A stretch of 64,000 nt of DNA from Paratinospora sagittata (lineage: Eukaryota; Streptophyta; Magnoliopsida; Ranunculales; Menispermaceae): the NCBI GenBank assembly GCA_035771175.1, contig CM069593.1:14273908-14337907 (forward strand), in the 5' to 3' direction. The position numbers and the translations under genes were made by a program. This document shows, in pieces, positions 36,114-47,161 of the stretch; position 1 is the first letter of the stretch, and every line of letters starts with the position of its first letter. The notes beneath the pieces were generated by a model that had not been told where the DNA came from, searched no databases, and saw nothing but the letters and a program-made list of their open reading frames with translations.

Positions 36114-36795
36114 TGTCACGGGCATACCTGTTAGTTCCAACATGATACCCATGCGGCACCACGAATACTCATATTCGAGGTCAGCCATTCTCATCAACTC
36201 ATGTTGCAGCGGAATACTCGTATATCTTACTTGCGCGTAGCGCAAGGTAATCACTCGGATGGATCACTCGGATGCCTTCTAATAGCAGTACTTGCGCAGT
36301 GCTGCCCCGGATCATGCAATACCGGTAAGTTCCATGGATAACTCACTCGTGAGTATCCTCACAAGCACACTCTAGCACGTAGGCTAAAGATAGCTCAATG
36401 CGTTTAACTCGATAGCGGGTGGCATAACAGTGTTAGGTACCCAGCCCTGCATACCGGTGAACCCCGCACTGCTACCTCGCTAACAGTGTCCCATGACCTA
36501 CCCGAATGTTATGGGAACTAGCATTACCCCCTTCAGGATGATGATAGCCGGCCCCTTGGGTTGCGCCAAGGGAGTGTCTTAAGCATGGCCAAGAGTTGAC
36601 CATAAGGGAGAGTTGGACAACTACTCCTCCCCCTCAAGGTAGATGTTAAGCTTTAGGCTTGTTTCTAAATGGAAACATCAAAATGTGAGGTCAATCATAC
36701 TGGGGCATATTTACGAGATTGCCACCTCCGATTGAGATGAAACTTCACGGACCCTCTTCTTAAGTAACGGTGCATGTCTTGACATGACCGTGACA
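36114..36795. mobile_element. Candidate solo LTR, 682 bp
   Basis: A block of clearly higher GC content than its surroundings, with ends TGTCACGG and CCGTGACA: an 8-bp perfect inverted terminal pair starting TG and ending CA, extended imperfectly for about 16 bp. Flanking CTAA (36110-36113 and 36796-36799) is a possible 4-bp target duplication. It encodes nothing. A small GC-rich hairpin (CCCTTGG/CCAAGGG) lies near 36556-36578. Solo LTR, probably Ty3/gypsy type, is inference from the termini. Confidence 0.6.
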
Positions 36796-36799
36796 CTAA

Positions 36800-38112
36800 T
36801 CTGCTTTAGCTTATTATCTATTTGAGCTGCATTGATTTGGGTACAAGTCAAGTTCATTTTCTACCATGTATTTAAAAACATAAATGCTTAAAGTGATATC
36901 TATTGTGGGTTTAAGTACAAATTTTAGTTCTACATCAACTTCGGGATCTTCTGAGTTAAAAACTTATAAGAAGTTTTCATCTCCTCACACAAGCCAGAGG
37001 TCTTTTCTGTGCATGCGTGCAAAACCATAATTGGGTTCAATAATGCAAATTTTGGCATAATTCTGATATATTGACAAGTATGTATTGCTTGATCATGTTA
37101 TATATAATGATTCAAGAAAGATGATATGTAATCATTAATATCTCAATTTTTGTTTCAATTGATTCTATCGAGTTAGTTGTCAAGCAGAAAAAAGGGAACT
37201 TAGGGCTATTTTTTCAAAGAGGAACCGAGGGCTACTGTAAATCTTGTTCAATAATTTTCTACGGTTTTATTTACAAATAGTTTTTTTTTTTTTCTTGGGG
37301 ATTGGAAACAATAAAAAATTATTTTCTGAGTTTCATTCTTGAATTGATTTTCGGGCATTATGGTGATGTGAGTGGTTCGTTAATATGTGATTCACTAATT
37401 GAAAAATAAAAATAAAATAAAAAAATCAGTACTCAAAAGAGTGTGATTGAAAGTGTGTACGGTGTACCTGTGGGCCTGTCTAATGTTTTGAGTCAGTGAG
37501 AGACTCTGAGTCGCGGCGAAATGCTCCCGCGAACGCATAAAAGGCTATCCTCGATGCGTCGAAATCCTCCAATTCCAGCCTTATGTGTCGTGCGAATCTT
37601 TGTCTCCTACGCCGGCCTCGTTGTAGCCGAACTTTTTACACGCTATCAGTCAACTCGTGCCTTGTCGCAATACTTTACTTTTTGGAGGTGTATTAAACAT
37701 GCTATTTCTGACATTTTTACTCTCAAATTTTGACCTTAGAAACCAAGAAACGCTCATGAATTGCTATCACAATTTTATGGCATGAAAAAGAATATATATA
37801 CTCGCTCACGTACTTTAGGAGCCACTGGATGCTGCGGGGGTGGACATGGAAGTCATTTATAAGCCACTAGATTAACCAACAAGCATGTAATAGCTCATAT
37901 TTATTTATTTATTTATAAAATCGAAACTTACATTTTATCCATCATGCATGGTGATCAAACTGAAAGTTTCAAACTTCCATATGACCGATGAGTGAAGCTA
38001 CTTCATACATGTATATATATTATTGATTATTGAACGTCATTATTATTCGATGGCTTTCTATATGGATTTGGTGGTGGCTTCTTCATGCATGGTTACGTAG
38101 CTGAGCATGCAC
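36800..38112. other. Intergenic between solo LTR and proline-rich gene
   Basis: Mostly AT-rich. A GC-richer patch at 37500-37735 encodes a 70-aa ORF (37521-37733) with no recognised domain; it might be a captured or decayed exon. The 3' UTR of the minus-strand proline-rich gene should lie just below 38113. Confidence 0.5.
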
Positions 38113-38781
38113 TTAGGGCTTGAAGTTTGAGGCTTCCTTACGGGATGCAGTGGTTGGTGGTTTCGTCATCGGTGCTGTAACTTCTGGTACTGGCTTCTTC
38201 ACTTGTTCTGATACATTTAATTTATGATCCTGATCAGGTGGATTGCCATATTGCGGCGGAGGCGGCTTTCCGTACGTTGGTGGTGGCTTCCCATACTGTG
38301 GAGGTGGTTGCTGTCCTTGAGGGGGAGGATGTCCATGAGATGGTGGGCATCCATGAGGTGGTGAACAGTGCCCTCCAGTGGGTGGTGGGTGTCCATGGGG
38401 CAGTGGAGGCTTCCCTTGAGATGGTGGTGGATAGTGCCCTCCGGTGGGTGGTGGGGTACCACAAGATGGAGGAGGCTGTCCTTGTTGTGGCGGTGGCTGT
38501 GTTTGCGGTGGTGGTTGTGTTTGTGGTGGCGGCTGTGTTTGTGGTGGTGGCTGGCCATATTGCGGAGGAGGCTGGGGTTGTTGTGGCGGTGGTTGTGGTT
38601 GCGGGTAAGATGGTGGAGGGCGGACATGATGAAGAGATGGATCGTAAGGAAAATGGGTCTCTTTCTCTTCAACTGAATCAGCAAGAGAGCTAGTAATAAA
38701 GCTTGGTGATACTAATAACAATATTGTTGCCAGTAGCATCAAGAGGAAGGAATGGGAATTAGAAAAATACATGATCGTCAT
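38113..38781 (-). CDS. Secreted proline-rich cell-wall protein
   Basis: A 222-aa intronless protein. An N-terminal signal peptide (LLMLLATILLLVSPSFITSS) is followed by a short acidic segment and then about 130 residues of repeats built from PPPQ, PPPQTQ, PPPQYG, PPPTGGH and PPPHG units, rich in Pro, Gln, Gly, His and Tyr. The C-terminal about 40 residues are non-repetitive and basic (KKPVPEVTAPMTKPPTTASR). Such proteins are exported to the cell wall, where Tyr can cross-link; Ser-Pro(4) extensin modules are absent, so it is better called a PRP than a classical extensin. The start is taken as 38781; a Met three residues in (MYFSN) is an alternative. A TATA box lies about 75 bp upstream. Homologous function is inferred from composition only. 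Confidence 0.82.
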   Translation of the reverse strand: MTIMYFSNSHSFLLMLLATILLLVSPSFITSSLADSVEEKETHFPYDPSLHHVRPPPSYPQPQPPPQQPQPPPQYGQPPPQTQPPPQTQPPPQTQPPPQQGQPPPSCGTPPPTGGHYPPPSQGKPPLPHGHPPPTGGHCSPPHGCPPSHGHPPPQGQQPPPQYGKPPPTYGKPPPPQYGNPPDQDHKLNVSEQVKKPVPEVTAPMTKPPTTASRKEASNFKP

Positions 38782-38855
38782 TGTGATCTCTTACACAACT
38801 TATCAAGGGGAGAAGAGATAGCTATTTGGAGTGGGGAAGGCAAGGCATATTGATA

Positions 38856-38863
38856 CGTATTTA
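38856..38863 (-). promoter_or_regulatory. TATA box of proline-rich protein gene
   Basis: TATAAATA on the minus strand, about 75 bp before the start codon, giving a short leader of roughly 45 nt. Confidence 0.7.
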
Positions 38864-40175
38864 TAGTAAGCTAAAGAGAGAGAGAGAGGATTAATTGCAT
38901 GTACAACTACATTTACGCAATGGAGATAGAGTAAGGAAGAAGTTGGATGGATGCGGATGAAAACCCTAAAAACGGCACAAGCAAAGGGGGAAGAAGTTCC
39001 AGGTAAGGTAAGGTTTGATGTAGCGGCATGCATGTGTTCTACACTTGTCGTTCGTCTCAGCAATTCGCGTCCCAAATATGTCAAAGTTATTGGAATCAGT
39101 GAAGTGGGCCTTTTTGACTTTCACGTACGCCCGGCCCTTCTCTCAAATTAAAACCGAGTTTTGGGTGAATTAATTACTCTAGAGAGTTGCTCTACGTCAG
39201 GATTTGTTCGCTTGTGCGTAATCCTTGCGTGTAGAATTACACAATAGTATTACATGGAAGGGTACTTTTAGAGGTTGTCCGGTAATTACTCTGTTTTAAA
39301 CTCAAGAAAGAATTAAAAATTCATTTGTGATTAAGACAGGGATACTAACTAGGGGTTGGTTCGCTGGTATGGAAAACGAACTACAAAGTGCGATTGAGAG
39401 ACTCGTCATGAGTTCAAGCTCATCCTCGTTGTGTACTTGTCTTTGTAAATCTTCGAATTCAGAATTATTAGTTTCATTCTAAAGGAAATGAAGACACCTG
39501 CCGAATGCCGAAAAACCGATACCCAAAAAGATTAAGATACAATTTCCTGTATTTGAAAATTTAAAAATAGAAAACAATTTGTAATTAGAAAAGGATGAAA
39601 AACAGGTTTTAAACTTTTGTTTTGAATCACAAAACAAATGCAGAATCCCTACTAGCCAGGATTGAAATTAAAGATCTAAAATAATCTAATTTCCGTAATC
39701 CAATTTTAATTAACCCAAGACCTCTAAAACAAAGATACCATGTTTAATTAAACCACAAAATCAAAAAGTTATAACCAAGAAGTAGAAACCTAAACATGCA
39801 TAAGTTATAACTACTGTATATGATAATCAAACAAACACAAAGCATTCAAGTTTTTCGCTAGTGTTTAATTCATAGTATTATTCTCCAAGAGGCCTTCAGA
39901 GTAATGCAGGGGAGATCCACTCTTAAATTTCATGCGATGACGAACTTTTGAGTTTTCAATATCAGACTATATATTATAGCATTCATCCAATTATATATAA
40001 AACTAGCTAGAAAGCATTCATTCTCTTTACCTGATCAATAATTAAAAGTTTATTTTTTATCAGTACAAAATTCAATTGTAGTAAATCATTTAAGTTCAAG
40101 AATCAGATTTATATATATAGTATTTAAGTTTTAAAAGATCTTTATAGATTTAAATATGATAAATAAAGTTACTAA
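38864..40175. other. Intergenic upstream of proline-rich gene
   Basis: Promoter DNA of the proline-rich gene followed by AT-rich sequence. A short tRNA-like patch near 39340-39450 (B-box-like GAGTTCAAGCTCATCC) might be a decayed SINE head, too weak to call. No gene is seen. Confidence 0.5.
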
Positions 40176-40602
40176 CTAATTGTGACGCCCCGAAAATTAT
40201 TTCATCTAGCCCATAACCCAATTGCATTTTTGCCCAAACTCTATGTGTTGTCTTGATATGTTTGGTGTTTGTTCGATGATTGTTTAATGTTTGTATAGTT
40301 GATGCTTGATAATGTATATAAATATATGTATCATAAATTTATATGAGTCATGTTAAATTAAAGTATAATGCATATGTTATGATTTATGCATGGGCTCATT
40401 AAACCATGAATTGATATGGGTTAGGATTGATTGAATAAAAGGATAAATGAAATTGAAAATTTGGTGTATTAAATGGATTGGACATTTAAAATACATGTGG
40501 TTGGTATGGGTAGTATGAGACCAACACATGTGAAGGTTGGTGCATGAAAGTGGACAAGTGTCTCATGCCCTCAAGGAAGTGCTAGAATGAGTGGAGGGAA
40601 TC

Positions 40603-40830
40603 AATGAGAGAATCAAAGAGGAAAACAAGGAGAGAATCAAGGAGGAAAACAAGGAGGGAATCAAGGAGAGAATCAAGGAGGAAAACAAGGAGAGAATCAA
40701 GGAGAGAATCAAGGAGGGAATCAAGGAATTGCTAGAAAGAGGTGAGTGGAGAGAAAGGAAAGAAGAAGAGAAAGAAAAGAAGAGAAAGGAAAGAAGAAGA
40801 GAAAGGAAAGAAGAAGAGAACGAAGGAGAA
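40603..40830. repeat. Purine-rich tandem repeats inside the long LTR
   Basis: GAGAATCAAGGAGGAAAACAAGG-type units pass into GAAAGGAAAGAAGAAGAGAA-type units. The plus strand is almost pure purine. Reading through gives charged low-complexity ORFs that are not genes. Confidence 0.85.
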
Positions 40831-40889
40831 AGTTGCAGGAGGAAGATCCCTGCGACGTTTCCATCAAAGAGGTAGATCTTTGGAATCTA

Positions 40890-41320
40890 CGGTCAGATTG
40901 AGCTCAAATTTTATCAGCACATTCGTAGCTTATGGTTCTTCATTCTGGTCGGTGGAGATCTTGATCAGAGGTTTCGTCTAAGAGATCTAACCTCTCAAAC
41001 AAAGCTGGTCGGAAAGTCTAGATTTCTCGCACCATTTCTCTCAAACTTATAGATCTCCTAAGTCTACCGTTAGATGGCTACCAAATTTGGGTTTGTAGTT
41101 TAAAACTGCTATTTCTACATTCTGAACGGTGGAGATCTTAATTAGATGCTTTTTCTAAGAGATATAACCTCTCAAACGAAGCTGGTCGGAATTTCTGGGT
41201 TTCTCGTGCCGTTTCGGTCAAACTTACAGATCTCTTCAATCTACCGTTGGATGGATATCAAATTTGGGTATGTCGTTTATAACAGATATTTCTGTATTCT
41301 GAACGGTGGAGATGTTTATA
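40890..41320. repeat. Degenerate repeats of about 170 bp inside the long LTR
   Basis: Three related blocks share AACCTCTCAAAC(A/G)AAGCTGGTCGG, CTACCGTT(A/G)GATGG and TTCTGAACGGTGGAGAT motifs, spaced by about 165-180 bp (near 40890, 41060 and 41230), with a fainter fourth near 41430. Confidence 0.75.
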
Positions 41321-42373
41321 AGTTTAGTATTTTGTGTGATATAGCCATCTGAGTTTGGATATTTGCAGCAAGAAAGGAGAAACTGTCTGATTAGATACTT
41401 GTTCATCAAAGATACATATCTTTTCGGTCCACCGTTGGATTGGGCTGATATTTGGACAGAAGGTTTGTTTCTTCACATACTTCAATATGTACGGTGGATT
41501 TTGTGATTACATATTTCTATTGGTAGATTAATACACCTGAACAGAATATTAAATGAAGAATTGGTAAGGTGCTTGTATTGGACCTAAATTTAGAATATGA
41601 TCTTAGACATTTCCAAATAGTTTGCATGTCAACTATGTTGACCTAGTTGCCATTGTTGATGAACCCATAATGCAAAATCAGTAATATACATGGCTGAACA
41701 TGGTAGCCTAGTGTAAATCGACAATATGGCCTAAGTATGGAAAATTTCATATTTTAGGGCTTTTGATGCTTTTGGCCTAGAATCATTGAATTGATGCAAC
41801 TTATGTTTAATTAAGCATGATTAGAGTTGATTATGCTACTGATTTGGTGGTTGTGACCATATCATGGGTTAGGCCTACTTGAGATCAAGTGACCCAATTT
41901 GGGCATGTTTATGCCTAAAAGAATTGAAAATCAGTATTTTTGATTAATAGAATGGTTTACGTATGAGAACTATGCATTAGAGGCCTAAGTCATGTGATTT
42001 GAGTTGAATGATGAGATTAGATGGGATTTAGGCCTATTGTTTATATGTGGGCTGATTTAGGGTTGATGTGTAATGTCTATGTGATTGAGCATAGAAATTG
42101 ATGTATGTTTTAGGATCTTGATTGTGTTGATTCGGTTTGGTGATCGTGTGTGGTTAAGTACTCTCGCGAGGCTTGGTTGTGAGTAGACTTCATTTATGAT
42201 TATATCTTTTATGTCATCATACCACTTATATATATTGTATCTTGAAAGCATGAATGTGTTCTAATGTTTTGAATGATGCATTGATTTGAGAAAACCTTAT
42301 GACCTTGGTTGGACCCATCTATCTGGCTAATAGGGGGACTTAACCTTGTCATAAGAGGGTTTTAGGAAAGGAA

Positions 42374-42533
42374 ATGATTGGGATCAACGGCACGGTGAAA
42401 TAGACGTGTACTAGTAACCCAAATAAAAATGATTGGGATCAACGGCACGGTGAAATAGACGTGTACTAGTAACCCAAATAAACATGATTGGGATCAACGG
42501 CACGGTGAAATAGACGTGTACTAGTAACCCAAG
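42374..42533. repeat. Three 55-bp tandem repeats inside the long LTR
   Basis: Units start at 42374, 42429 and 42484, each ATGATTGGGATCAACGGCAC... through ...ACTAGTAACCCAA, nearly identical. Confidence 0.95.
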
Positions 42534-43255
42534 GCATGTGGAATGTGGATCCAAATTGATAAACTTTTACTTGCATCGAACTTATTATAAATGCTTGATA
42601 TCTATATGTTATGAGCTTTTAATCATGCTACACATTGACATGCATACATATTTTTTATTGATGAGTATTGATAGCATATTTGAATTCTATTCACTGGGCA
42701 TCGTTGGCTCACCCTCATTTTCCTCTTTCAGGTCCTTCTGTCCCGAATAAGGGCAAAGGAGTAGTCATATCTTGAGGGCCTTGCCTGCGAGAGAACCCAA
42801 GGCCTCGATGTGAGTTGAGAGGCATTTTGATTGAATTGTGTTTAAATTATGAAGTACTATATTTTGGATTATGTAATTATAACACTTACCACATTGTAGT
42901 ATGGGTGAGTTGGGACTTGTTAGATAGACTATGTGGGCATATGACGGTTTTATTTGTACCCACAATTTTGGACTTTATGAGTTTGTCAATTTTAATGGAC
43001 TGTAGGGATTATGATTATTATTTATGGTTCATTTTTATGGATTATCTCTTGTCTTGGATGATTAATACGGTGGGTAGTTTTGTTTAATACCTTTTGATAT
43101 CATATTGTTGTTTGGGATAAGGCTTGTAGGGTCTCAACCACCTCACGGGAGTTAAGGAGTGGTCGGAGATGCCTACGCCGGGCGTCCTGCTCCGGCATTC
43201 CGCATGTCATTCCCTGCGGGGTTGGTGGTCTGGGGCGCGGGGTCGCCACACTAAT

Positions 43256-45139
43256 ATTATTAATTATGTCATATATATTATTGTTATTATTATTGTTAAC
43301 AAGGAACATAAGAAGCGACAAATAAGGTAACAAGGAATTGCATCAATTAGACCCTTACACGCTAACAAAAACTAATCTATAATTGTAGCAACAAGAGAGT
43401 GGATATGTACATTGATTATTTTAAATATATATATTAAAAGAGTATTAAAATGATTCAAGATATGTACTTAAATTAGGAATGTGCATGGGTCGGTTCGGTT
43501 TGATTTACATTAAAAATCAAAACTGAGCCAAACCTAATTCGGTTCTATGTTTCAAAAATCGAAACTGAACCAATCAATCAACCAAACCAAACAAAACTTA
43601 TTCGATTTGATTTGGTTTGAGTTAATCAATTTACCTAAATTTAAAAAAATTATGAATCATATAACTAATATTAATTTACATATAAAAATATATCCTATAT
43701 GAAGAATATTATATATTTAATCTTATTGAAGTTAAAATTCAAAACATGATACATATTTAACATAAAAAATGTTAAAAAAATCAACATTCATAAGCAAAAT
43801 TCTACAAATTATATATTACTCATGAGTTCGGTTTGATTTGGGTTAAATCCGGTTTTGTAATATGTAAATCACAAATTGAATGGAACCAATCAGTTTATTA
43901 AAAATAAAAACAAAAAAATTGAACCAATTATTCGCTTACAAACCAAACCAAATTGAACAGATTGCATTGGTTTGGTTTGATTTTTCGCTTTCCCCTATTT
44001 TCCGTGAATATCCCTAACCCAAATCTATACCCAAGCTCATGCGGTAATACACCACATTATGGGAAAAAAATACCCTTTTACTCATCATACACCACATCAA
44101 CACGGTATAATTTTGGATATAATTTTTGGGACATAAAAATATTTCTCTATTAAAAAAACAATTACTTGATTGAGTTTAATCAAGAAGATTGCAAGCTACA
44201 TAGATAGTCAATTACTTAATTGAATTTGTGAAATTATGAATTGAAATCAAATAATTCAATCGAAACAACGATCCATTAACAAACTTCAATTATAACTTTT
44301 ATAGTTATATCTAGTTATAGCAAGATATTTTAAAATATTTCAATTTTAAGAAAAGGTTCGAAATGTTTCATATATACGAATTATATATCAAGGGAACATG
44401 AGTTGAATTTTATATTCAACTTAATAGATTTAAATCGAATTGGGTTTACGGGTCCTTCGACTATAGTTTTAATTAATTCCATTTTGAGACCTTAAAAATA
44501 GACAAAATTCTTTTACTTACAAAATCCAGAAAAAAAAAAAAAAAAAAAACTGAAGGTTCTTAAAATTCGATCATGTTCAACAACAACCTCTTATTACTAT
44601 ATATTTACAAATTAAATCAATAACAGATCTGAAGAAATTCTTCATTTCTTGACCACATTAATGATTATATGATCTTTCGTACACAATAATTTAAGTTTAT
44701 AATATAACAAAATTATTTCTCTCTCCATTTTCTTTCAAATTAGATCAAACGGCTATGAATCTCTGAATCTCTGAATCTTAATTTAATTTTATTTTATATG
44801 ATCCGCTTGCTTGAAATAAATAAATAGAAATTAAAGCCTAGAACAAGAGCAAACTTGGAAGCGCGCACAACGTTCGGTACGCGCCTGAGCATGACATCGA
44901 GCCACGTGGAGATCCCAATTTGAATCGGTGATCCACGTGGCAATTTGGAGGCAATTTCTATCAATGCGTTGTTACGTCTGTCCGTAACAAGAGGAAAAGT
45001 CCTCGAGATGGAGAAACTGAGATGAATTAGAGATAGAGCCCATTGTGGGCTCAAGGATGGCTGGTTCTGTTCGGCCCATCAAAGCTAACACGTAGAAAAT
45101 GATTGGAAGATTGATTTGTTGTCGAGCCTTATTGAAGGC
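43256..45139. other. AT-rich intergenic DNA with a possible old MITE
   Basis: No gene is seen. Between about 43473 and 44017 there is a segment rich in GGTTTGGTTTGATTT and its complement. Its ends TTAGGAATGTGCATGG and (inverted) TTAGGGATATTCACGG match at 12 of 16 positions, suggesting a decayed inverted-repeat element without a clear target duplication. Confidence 0.45.
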
Positions 45140-45142
45140 TAA

Positions 45143-45567
45143 GAGCATTTTCAATGTCTTAATGAATTATAAAAAAATTAAATATCAAATAAGATAAATA
45201 TATATTAAGTTAAAATATATTTCTTTAATGGAATTATCATCATTCACTATAGGTGACAAAAAAAAATAGAGGTTGTCAATATGATAGCCTATTTTCAAAG
45301 GGTCTGTTAGATAACTATTTATTGTTGACTCAGCAAATATTTAAAATTCAAATAGAAACCTCTATTAAGTATTTTAAATTCATTGTCAATATTTATTGCT
45401 GACTTATTAAAATGTGTATTTTAAATGGAAGCATTGAAAACTATTTTTTAACTTAATTGTTTATCAAGTAATATTTTATGTCATATAGGATAGGATGCAA
45501 ATCCCTTGACATTAATGACATGACGTTTTTCTTTTAAACACAATCCATAAGTGCATTGGAGATGCTC
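45143..45567. mobile_element. Tourist-like MITE (PIF/Harbinger group)
   Basis: A 425-bp AT-rich element with ends GAGCATTTTCAATG and (inverted) GAGCATCTCCAATG, 12 of 14 identical, flanked by TAA on both sides (45140-45142 and 45568-45570), the 3-bp duplication typical of PIF/Harbinger. The GAGCATCTCCAA terminus is common in plant MITEs. Confidence 0.8.
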
Positions 45568-45570
45568 TAA

Positions 45571-46333
45571 GGTATGTTTTTCAATGGAGAAGATAACCGC
45601 GTGACAATTTTTGATTTGATGATCTGAAAATCTAAAGAAAAAAAAAAGAAAAAAAAAGAAATCTATAGGTACACCAATTGTGGTGCTTTTTAATGAAGAA
45701 ACTAGACCCAATTTTTAGTTTGATGATTGAAAAATCTAAAGAAAAATAGCAATTAAAAAAATTTAGAGTACATTAATTGAAATTCAAGATAGAAACTCAA
45801 AACTTCACATCCATTCATTTGCTATACATGTATTGAGCATTTCTCCTATAATCAAACATGTTTAGAGAAATAAGTGTCTATCTTGAGTTTCAAATAATGT
45901 AACCCTTACATCACTCAATAAAAAAAAATATTTAATTCAATTAAGCTTTTTCTAATTGCATGTTTATTATATGAATCTACTTCTTCCATTCTATTATATC
46001 AAGCCCTACATGAAAAAAAAATTATAATATAAATTCGTTAAAAAAGCACACACAAACATATATAAAAGAGAAAACAAACCAAAATTTGTTGAGTTTCATT
46101 AAATTTGATGAAACAAAATTATTAATGTAAACTGGTGGGGAGAGGAACGCGCCACCACCACGAGTCGACCCGTTTCTTCTCATCTTCGAGTTTGCAAATT
46201 TCGAACTCGGTTGCCTTTAAAAGCCACCCCCACGCCACAACACTCTTGTCCCATTGCGCCCACTCTTTCTCACTGCTTCCAAACTCGAAACTATTCTCTC
46301 CTTTCATCAAGAAACTCATTCAAATCCAAAACC
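45571..46333 (+). other. Upstream region of MIZ1-like gene
   Basis: It contains a degenerate direct repeat of about 110 bp spacing (TTTGATGAT...GAAAATCTAAAGAAAAA near 45610 and 45715), AT-rich DNA and the gene's 5' leader. A TATATAAAAG at about 46058-46067 could be the TATA box. Confidence 0.5.
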
Positions 46334-47161
46334 ATGACCAAAATCGACTCTCTCCGTCGATTCCTCCTCCCTTGCCTCTCTCCCACCTCCTCCACCAACA
46401 TGATAGCCCCCGCCACCACCTCCAATGCCAAGGCGGCCACGACGACCACCAAGAAACGCTTAAGCGCCTCTTTGCGAGACGATTACCCAACACAGTATCA
46501 TCAAGAAGATCACTACTCCTCAACCACAACAGAAGAAAGCGTCAAGAACTACCACTCCTCGTCTTCGATCTCCGTCCCGCCGCGCTCGTCCAAATCAATG
46601 GTGATCGGAACTTTCTTCGGTCACCGCCGCGGCCACCTCTGCTTCTCCATCCAACACGACCGTCTCAACCCGAAGCCCCCTCTCCTCCTCCAACTCTCCA
46701 TTCCGACGTACCTTCTCGTCAAAGAAATGCAGACCGGACTCGTCCGAATAGTCCTCGAATGCGATGGCGGCAGCATCGTCCGTTCTTGTCCGTTGCACTC
46801 GATTCCCATGTGGACAATGTGCGTTAATGGCCGGAAAGTCGGGTTCGCCGCGAGACGAAAGGCGAACCAGAAGGACAGGCTTATCTTGAAGACTATGCAG
46901 TCGACGACGGTCGGAGCTGGCATGATTCCAGCAGGAATAATGGCTGGTTCTTATAGTAATAATAATAATAATTGTGATGATCATGAAGAAGATCAAGAAC
47001 AAGGTGGTCGTGATGACGATGATGATAAAGGAGAGCTGATTTACATGAGAGCGAATTACGAGCGAGTTATAGGAAATGCTGACTCGGAGTCGTTTCATCT
47101 TATAAACCCAGATGCTTGCCCTGGTCAAGAACTCAGCATTTTCTTGTTGCGGTACCCGTGA
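46334..47161 (+). CDS. MIZU-KUSSEI 1-like (DUF617) protein
   Basis: An intronless 275-aa member of the plant-specific MIZ1/DUF617 family; MIZ1 itself is required for root hydrotropism in Arabidopsis and associates with the ER (established for MIZ1, not for all members). The N-terminal about 75 residues are Ser/Thr-rich and poorly conserved. The domain begins near SSKSMVIGTFFGHRRGHLCF and includes LLLQLSIPTYLLVKEMQTGL, VRIVLECDGG, PMWTMCVNGRKVGFAARR, GELIYMRANYERVIGNADSE and ends ACPGQELSIFLLRYP. An Asn/Asp/Glu-rich insertion (about residues 210-235) separates the two halves. The start at 46334 is used because it begins at the family-like MTKIDSLRRFLLPC; upstream in-frame codons lack an ATG and read as leader. 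Which paralogue it is remains open. Confidence 0.92.
   Translation: MTKIDSLRRFLLPCLSPTSSTNMIAPATTSNAKAATTTTKKRLSASLRDDYPTQYHQEDHYSSTTTEESVKNYHSSSSISVPPRSSKSMVIGTFFGHRRGHLCFSIQHDRLNPKPPLLLQLSIPTYLLVKEMQTGLVRIVLECDGGSIVRSCPLHSIPMWTMCVNGRKVGFAARRKANQKDRLILKTMQSTTVGAGMIPAGIMAGSYSNNNNNCDDHEEDQEQGGRDDDDDKGELIYMRANYERVIGNADSESFHLINPDACPGQELSIFLLRYP

Larger units (their letters stand above)
40181..43250. mobile_element. Candidate 3.07-kb solo LTR (Ty3/gypsy, Tekay/Del-like)
   Basis: Ends TGTGACGCCCCG and CGGGGTCGCCACA form an imperfect inverted pair, starting TG and ending CA, flanked by perfect 5-bp duplications CTAAT (40176-40180 and 43251-43255). The interior has no gag, pol, primer site or second LTR, so a solo LTR fits best. 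Very long LTRs are typical of Tekay/Del chromoviruses (known of the group; assignment is inference). It contains purine-rich repeats, degenerate repeats of about 170 bp and three 55-bp tandem units. Confidence 0.75.

Noticed and set aside
38238..38693. A 151-aa ORF antisense to the proline-rich gene, plus other-frame ORFs on both strands
   Set aside because: They arise from the low-complexity CCX repeats of the real gene; composition is Val/Trp/His-rich with no domain.
39340..39460. tRNA-like patch with GAGTTCAAGCTCATCC
   Set aside because: It does not fold into a tRNA by eye and lacks a SINE tail; too weak to call.
40591..40981. Highly charged Lys/Glu ORFs
   Set aside because: Direct translation of purine-rich tandem repeats inside the long LTR; the start is not ATG.
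42374..42533. Regular repeats considered as a CRISPR array
   Set aside because: Units are directly adjacent with no unique spacers, and the genome is a plant's.
43473..44017. GGTTTGGTTTGATTT-rich segment as a definite MITE
   Set aside because: Inverted ends are imperfect and no target duplication is present, so it is noted only within the intergenic entry.
46135..46827. A 230-aa ORF overlapping the MIZ1-like gene in another frame
   Set aside because: The overlapping frame encodes the recognisable DUF617 domain; this one is Ser/Pro/Arg-rich noise from biased codon use.
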